This document shows positions 21,628 to 23,230 of a stretch of 23,230 bases of DNA, in pieces (within the stretch, counting starts at the first letter, position 1; every line of letters starts with the position of its first letter). This stretch comes from a virus. The notes under the pieces are model-generated. The model saw only the letters and a list, made by a program, of their open reading frames with translations, was not told the origin of the DNA and made no database searches. A program made the translations under genes and the position numbers. The stretch is from positions 1-23,230 of the IMG/VR virus record IMGVR_UViG_3300025127_000292. The stretch is one strand, 5' to 3'.

Positions 21628-21697
21628 TAGTTTAACTATGTAGTTATACTGTTTATTATAGTTATATACTACTTATAGTTGACTATTTAGTTTTACT
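21628..21697 (-). repeat. TAGTT-type short repeats in the transcript leader
   Basis: Five TAGTT-starting decamers on the plus strand begin at 21628, 21641, 21659, 21676 and 21688, with spacings of 13, 18, 17 and 12 bases; several fit TAGTTWWACT. They lie just downstream of the -10 of the right-hand promoter. An identical TAGTTATACT overlaps the -10 of the capsid promoter (7798-7807). They are candidate operator sites for a phage regulator. Confidence 0.4.
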
Positions 21698-21704
21698 ATA
21701 CATA

Positions 21705-21733
21705 ATTATACTCGGTTTTTGACTCTTTGTCAA
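21705..21733 (-). promoter_or_regulatory. consensus sigma-70 promoter for the leftward gene block
   Basis: Minus-strand TTGACA (21733-21728), a 17-base spacer and TATAAT (21710-21705), a perfect match. It shares TTTTACTTGACAAA and ACCGAGTATAATTAT with the fibre promoter. Expected start is near 21698, about 116 bases before the first ATG at 21582. It is the only good promoter seen before the accessory cassette. Confidence 0.85.
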
Positions 21734-21871
21734 GTAAAATATTTTATCTGCGTTTTTACTGCCCAAAATGTACCCTTTTTTATATACTAATCTGCAGCAT
21801 TTCAACAGTTAGTTAAGTGGTTAACACTTGAAATACCTAATCTGTGTATATATCCATGATACGTACTACTA

Positions 21872-21901
21872 CCAGGGGTGTACCCCCAGCCCCCCCATGC
21901 C
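21872..21901. other. GC-rich island with G/C runs in the intergenic region
   Basis: A run of about 30 bases is mostly G and C inside sequence that is otherwise strongly AT-rich. Inverted arms GGGGT (21875-21879) and ACCCC (21882-21886) are followed by a run of seven C (21890-21896). The pattern resembles a structural or protein-binding site more than coding or promoter sequence. Confidence 0.45.
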
Positions 21902-22006
21902 AAAAAATCGCCATACCATAGCCAAAAATAAAAAATATTCTATTGATATTACTTAAAATTATCTAATTTCTAGAAACTGTTAAGAAAACAGTAATTAGTT
22001 AGAGCT

Positions 22007-22028
22007 AAAAACGTCATAGTCTAAGACA
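22007..22028. repeat. outer inverted repeat, left copy
   Basis: This sequence, containing AAAAACGTCATAGTCTA, matches in inverted orientation 21 of 22 bases at 23142-23163. It is also an imperfect dyad (GTCATA/TAAGAC) flanked by an A-run and a T-run, so it could double as a weak bidirectional terminator. It lies 126 bases before the -35 of the rightward promoter. Confidence 0.75.
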
Positions 22029-22111
22029 TTTTTTTATTGATAGTTTCTATTTAGAATATTTAAACATATATCTATATATTTTTTGAAGCTTAAAACAAAA
22101 TATCTATATAC

Positions 22112-22123
22112 ATGATAGCTATA
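22112..22123. repeat. inner inverted repeat, left copy
   Basis: ATGATAGCTATA is the exact reverse complement of 23094-23105. It lies inside the outer inverted repeat pair. Confidence 0.5.
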
Positions 22124-22153
22124 CTTAATTTCATAAGCTTATATATAAATATA

Positions 22154-22181
22154 TTGACACTATTGGTAAATGCTTTAATAT
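22154..22181 (+). promoter_or_regulatory. probable promoter of the plus-strand gene
   Basis: TTGACA (22154-22159), a 16-base spacer and TAATAT (22176-22181). The -35 is perfect and the -10 fits weakly. Expected start is near 22188, about 50 bases before the preferred ATG at 22240. The site overlaps the third ATATCTATAT repeat. Confidence 0.6.
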
Positions 22182-22239
22182 CTATATTGAAGCTTAAAAA
22201 GTTTCACAATTTTAATTTAGCAATATGAAAGGTAAAACA

Positions 22240-23013
22240 ATGTTAAATTTATTTAAAAACAAAACTACTAAAGAAACTAAAGTTAAAGCCAAAACCATTT
22301 TTCAAAAAATAGATATTAATTCTAGCTTTGAAAATATGACTAATACATGGGATAAGCTAGACCAATATAACAAAAAATCCCATAAGGGTTTTATGGAAAG
22401 CTTGGAATATGAGTTAGCTATTGGTAGCAATATGGCAAAAATTGAAGAAGCTGTAAAAAACTCTAAGAATAAAAATAAAGCTAAACATGATTTATATTCT
22501 AAATGTGGATATGGTAAACATACTACTAATGAAAAAAATCAAAGTAAGTTTTTATATTGTGAAGAAAGATTTACTAGTCAAGATAGTGCTAGAAAGTTTT
22601 TAAATCTTAGAAAGTTAGCTTTTCAACATTCAACATTATTCATTAAATATTGTAAAGATATTGAAGCTACAAGTTTTCAATTCACTTTCATTAAGTTTAA
22701 TAATGAGATTTTAAAACCAATGAAGAATGATAATAATGAAGGTAAACAAGCTTCACATTCTAGAAAGACTAATAAACAAGCTAAGACTAACAAAAAAGAA
22801 AATGTTAAAAGTAAAGCTTCTTTTGATAGTCAAAAAATGCTAGACAAAATTGTTAGTAATAAATCTTATAAAGAATTATCTAATGAGGAATTAGCTAAAC
22901 AATGTTTAGTTTTAATTGAGGTTATGTATGCTGAAAATGGCATGGAATTTTCAAAACTCATGACTAATGATAAAACTAAGAGCACTATCTTAAAAGCTTT
23001 AAAAATAGCATAA
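22240..23013 (+). CDS. unknown AT-rich protein, divergent from the phage late block
   Basis: The product is 257 residues from ATG 22240 (MLNLFKNKTTKE), preferred over an ATG at 22225 because AAAGG lies seven bases ahead. It is lysine- and asparagine-rich with codons ending in A/T. Part 1 (about 1-80) is helical. Part 2 (about 85-155) contains KCGYGKHTTNEKNQSKFLYC and EERFTSQDSARKFLNLRKLA, the latter loosely resembling a DNA-binding helix pair as in DUF3102-type proteins. Part 3 is a Lys/Asn-rich linker (GKQASHSRKTNKQAKTNKKE). Part 4 is a C-terminal helical domain (SNEELAKQCLVLIEVMYAEN). No certain family. It has its own promoter and tandem terminators and lies inside nested inverted repeats. 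Replication initiator, partition or regulator are candidate roles, all inferred from context. Confidence 0.75.
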   Translation: MLNLFKNKTTKETKVKAKTIFQKIDINSSFENMTNTWDKLDQYNKKSHKGFMESLEYELAIGSNMAKIEEAVKNSKNKNKAKHDLYSKCGYGKHTTNEKNQSKFLYCEERFTSQDSARKFLNLRKLAFQHSTLFIKYCKDIEATSFQFTFIKFNNEILKPMKNDNNEGKQASHSRKTNKQAKTNKKENVKSKASFDSQKMLDKIVSNKSYKELSNEELAKQCLVLIEVMYAENGMEFSKLMTNDKTKSTILKALKIA

Positions 23014-23038
23014 ACTTAAAAACATAAACTTTAAAATT

Positions 23039-23065
23039 AGCCTAGTTTTTTACTAGGCTTTTTTT
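23039..23065 (+). terminator. intrinsic terminator 1
   Basis: Stem AGCCTAGT (23039-23046) and ACTAGGCT (23052-23059), 5-base loop, then six T. It lies 26 bases after the stop of the plus-strand gene. Confidence 0.9.
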
Positions 23066-23093
23066 ATGCCTTAAATTAATTACAATATATTCT

Positions 23094-23105
23094 TATAGCT
23101 ATCAT
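23094..23105. repeat. inner inverted repeat, right copy
   Basis: TATAGCTATCAT is the exact reverse complement of 22112-22123. Most of it is also the left arm of the second terminator stem, so part of the match may reflect terminator structure. Confidence 0.5.
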
Positions 23106-23127
23106 ATTTTTTATGGTAGCTTTTTTT
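23097..23127 (+). terminator. intrinsic terminator 2
   Basis: Ten-pair stem AGCTATCATA (23097-23106) with TATGGTAGCT (23112-23121), one G-T pair, 5-base loop, then a T-run. It follows terminator 1 with no gene between, so it is a back-up for the same transcript. Confidence 0.88.
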
Positions 23128-23141
23128 ATGTCTTTAAAAAG

Positions 23142-23163
23142 TGTCATAGACTATGACGTTTTT
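23142..23163. repeat. outer inverted repeat, right copy
   Basis: Contains the perfect dyad GTCATAGACTATGAC (23144-23158) and ends in GTTTTT. It is the reverse complement of 22007-22028 with one mismatch. Flanking A-run and T-run again allow a weak bidirectional terminator, but the one-base centre fits a protein-bound DNA dyad better than an RNA hairpin. Confidence 0.75.
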
Positions 23164-23230
23164 CTTTCCCTATGCTCATAAAGGTCATGACTACGGTCAT
23201 AACTAGAGAGGTCTTGAGCAGATCAACTAT

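Larger units (their letters stand above)
22068..22199 (+). repeat. iteron-like direct repeats upstream of the plus-strand gene
   Basis: ATATCTATAT occurs exactly at 22068-22077, 22100-22109 and 22178-22187. In the first and third copies it is followed by TGAAGCTTAAAA (22084-22095 and 22188-22199), with six extra bases between in the first. The third copy overlaps the -10 and start region of the rightward promoter, so a protein bound there could repress it. Confidence 0.6.
21583..22239. other. AT-rich divergent intergenic region
   Basis: No gene of useful length is present in about 650 bases. From left to right it holds the repeat-rich leader of the leftward transcript (21628-21697), the leftward consensus promoter (21705-21733), a GC-rich island (21872-21901), short dyads (AAGTG/CACTT near 21815-21830; ACTGTT/AACAGT at 21975-21992), an outer inverted repeat (22007-22028), three ATATCTATAT direct repeats (22068-22187) and the rightward promoter (22154-22181). 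This density of repeats at the junction of two divergent units fits a control region and possibly a replication origin; origin function is inference. Confidence 0.6.
23066..23230. other. non-coding right edge
   Basis: No gene is seen. It holds the second terminator, the right copies of the inner and outer inverted repeats, and two further GTCAT-type half-site groups (GTCATGAC 23184-23191; GTCATAAC 23196-23203). The next gene, if any, begins beyond the window. Confidence 0.6.

Noticed and set aside
21872-21901. G-quadruplex
   Set aside because: Only two long G runs exist on the minus strand, which does not meet the four-run requirement without forcing the single long run to split.
22007-23163. 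Classical insertion sequence bounded by terminal inverted repeats
   Set aside because: The enclosed gene shows no transposase catalytic residues and there is no visible target-site duplication; inverted repeats are reported without calling an IS.

Overview
The window is one arm of a tailed, most likely short-tailed (podovirus-like), marine bacteriophage genome. The evidence is a recognisable head-to-tail gene order on the minus strand (lysozyme, terminase small and large subunits, portal, scaffold, major capsid protein, decoration-type protein, tail adaptor, tail nozzle-type protein, fibres). No tape-measure or tail-tube gene is visible. The base composition is AT-rich, and several small gene families are ones I associate with uncultured marine phages and cyanophages or pelagiphages. 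A SAR11-like or other AT-rich marine host is an inference. There is no integrase, transposase, rRNA, tRNA or CRISPR array.

Layout. Genes read right to left from about 21582 down to 1. At 21582-16441 lies a cassette of about 15 short genes, mostly lysine-rich or membrane-anchored, packed with ATGA/TAATG overlaps. At 16393-15427 is a lysis block: a GTA-type holin, a 41-residue gene and a GH24 lysozyme. At 15430-10697 come terminase, an HTH protein, the portal and a small partner. At 10716-5991 are a large low-complexity virion-type protein, the scaffold, the major capsid protein and a decoration-type protein. At 5940-1 are the tail adaptor, tail protein and fibres, the last fibre gene running off the left edge. 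To the right, a 650-base AT-rich intergenic region (21583-22239) separates this block from one divergent plus-strand gene of unknown function (22240-23013), which is followed by two tandem intrinsic terminators.

Control. Three exact TTGACA-N17-TATAAT promoters (21733, 15989, 1010) and one near-consensus promoter (7827) face left. The host sigma-70 RNA polymerase could therefore read the whole block: from the right-hand promoter through the accessory genes, with added starts ahead of lysozyme/terminase, the capsid gene and the fibre genes. The capsid gene alone has a long leader (about 190 bases) with dyads. The plus-strand gene has its own promoter and is bracketed by nested inverted repeats.

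Most unusual items: the nested inverted repeats around the plus-strand gene; a 38-residue protein with eight cysteines in a CxxCxC pattern; a 49-residue protein made of three copies of a 14-residue basic repeat; a basic [K/R/Y]GG motif recurring in otherwise unrelated neighbours; a perfect promoter buried inside a 41-residue gene; and the structured capsid leader. Four of the genes listed (15879-16004, 16710-16826, 17447-17563, 18851-19000) are under 50 codons and easily missed. Several starts were moved from the longest possible frame to the codon with a Shine-Dalgarno sequence or stop-start overlap.
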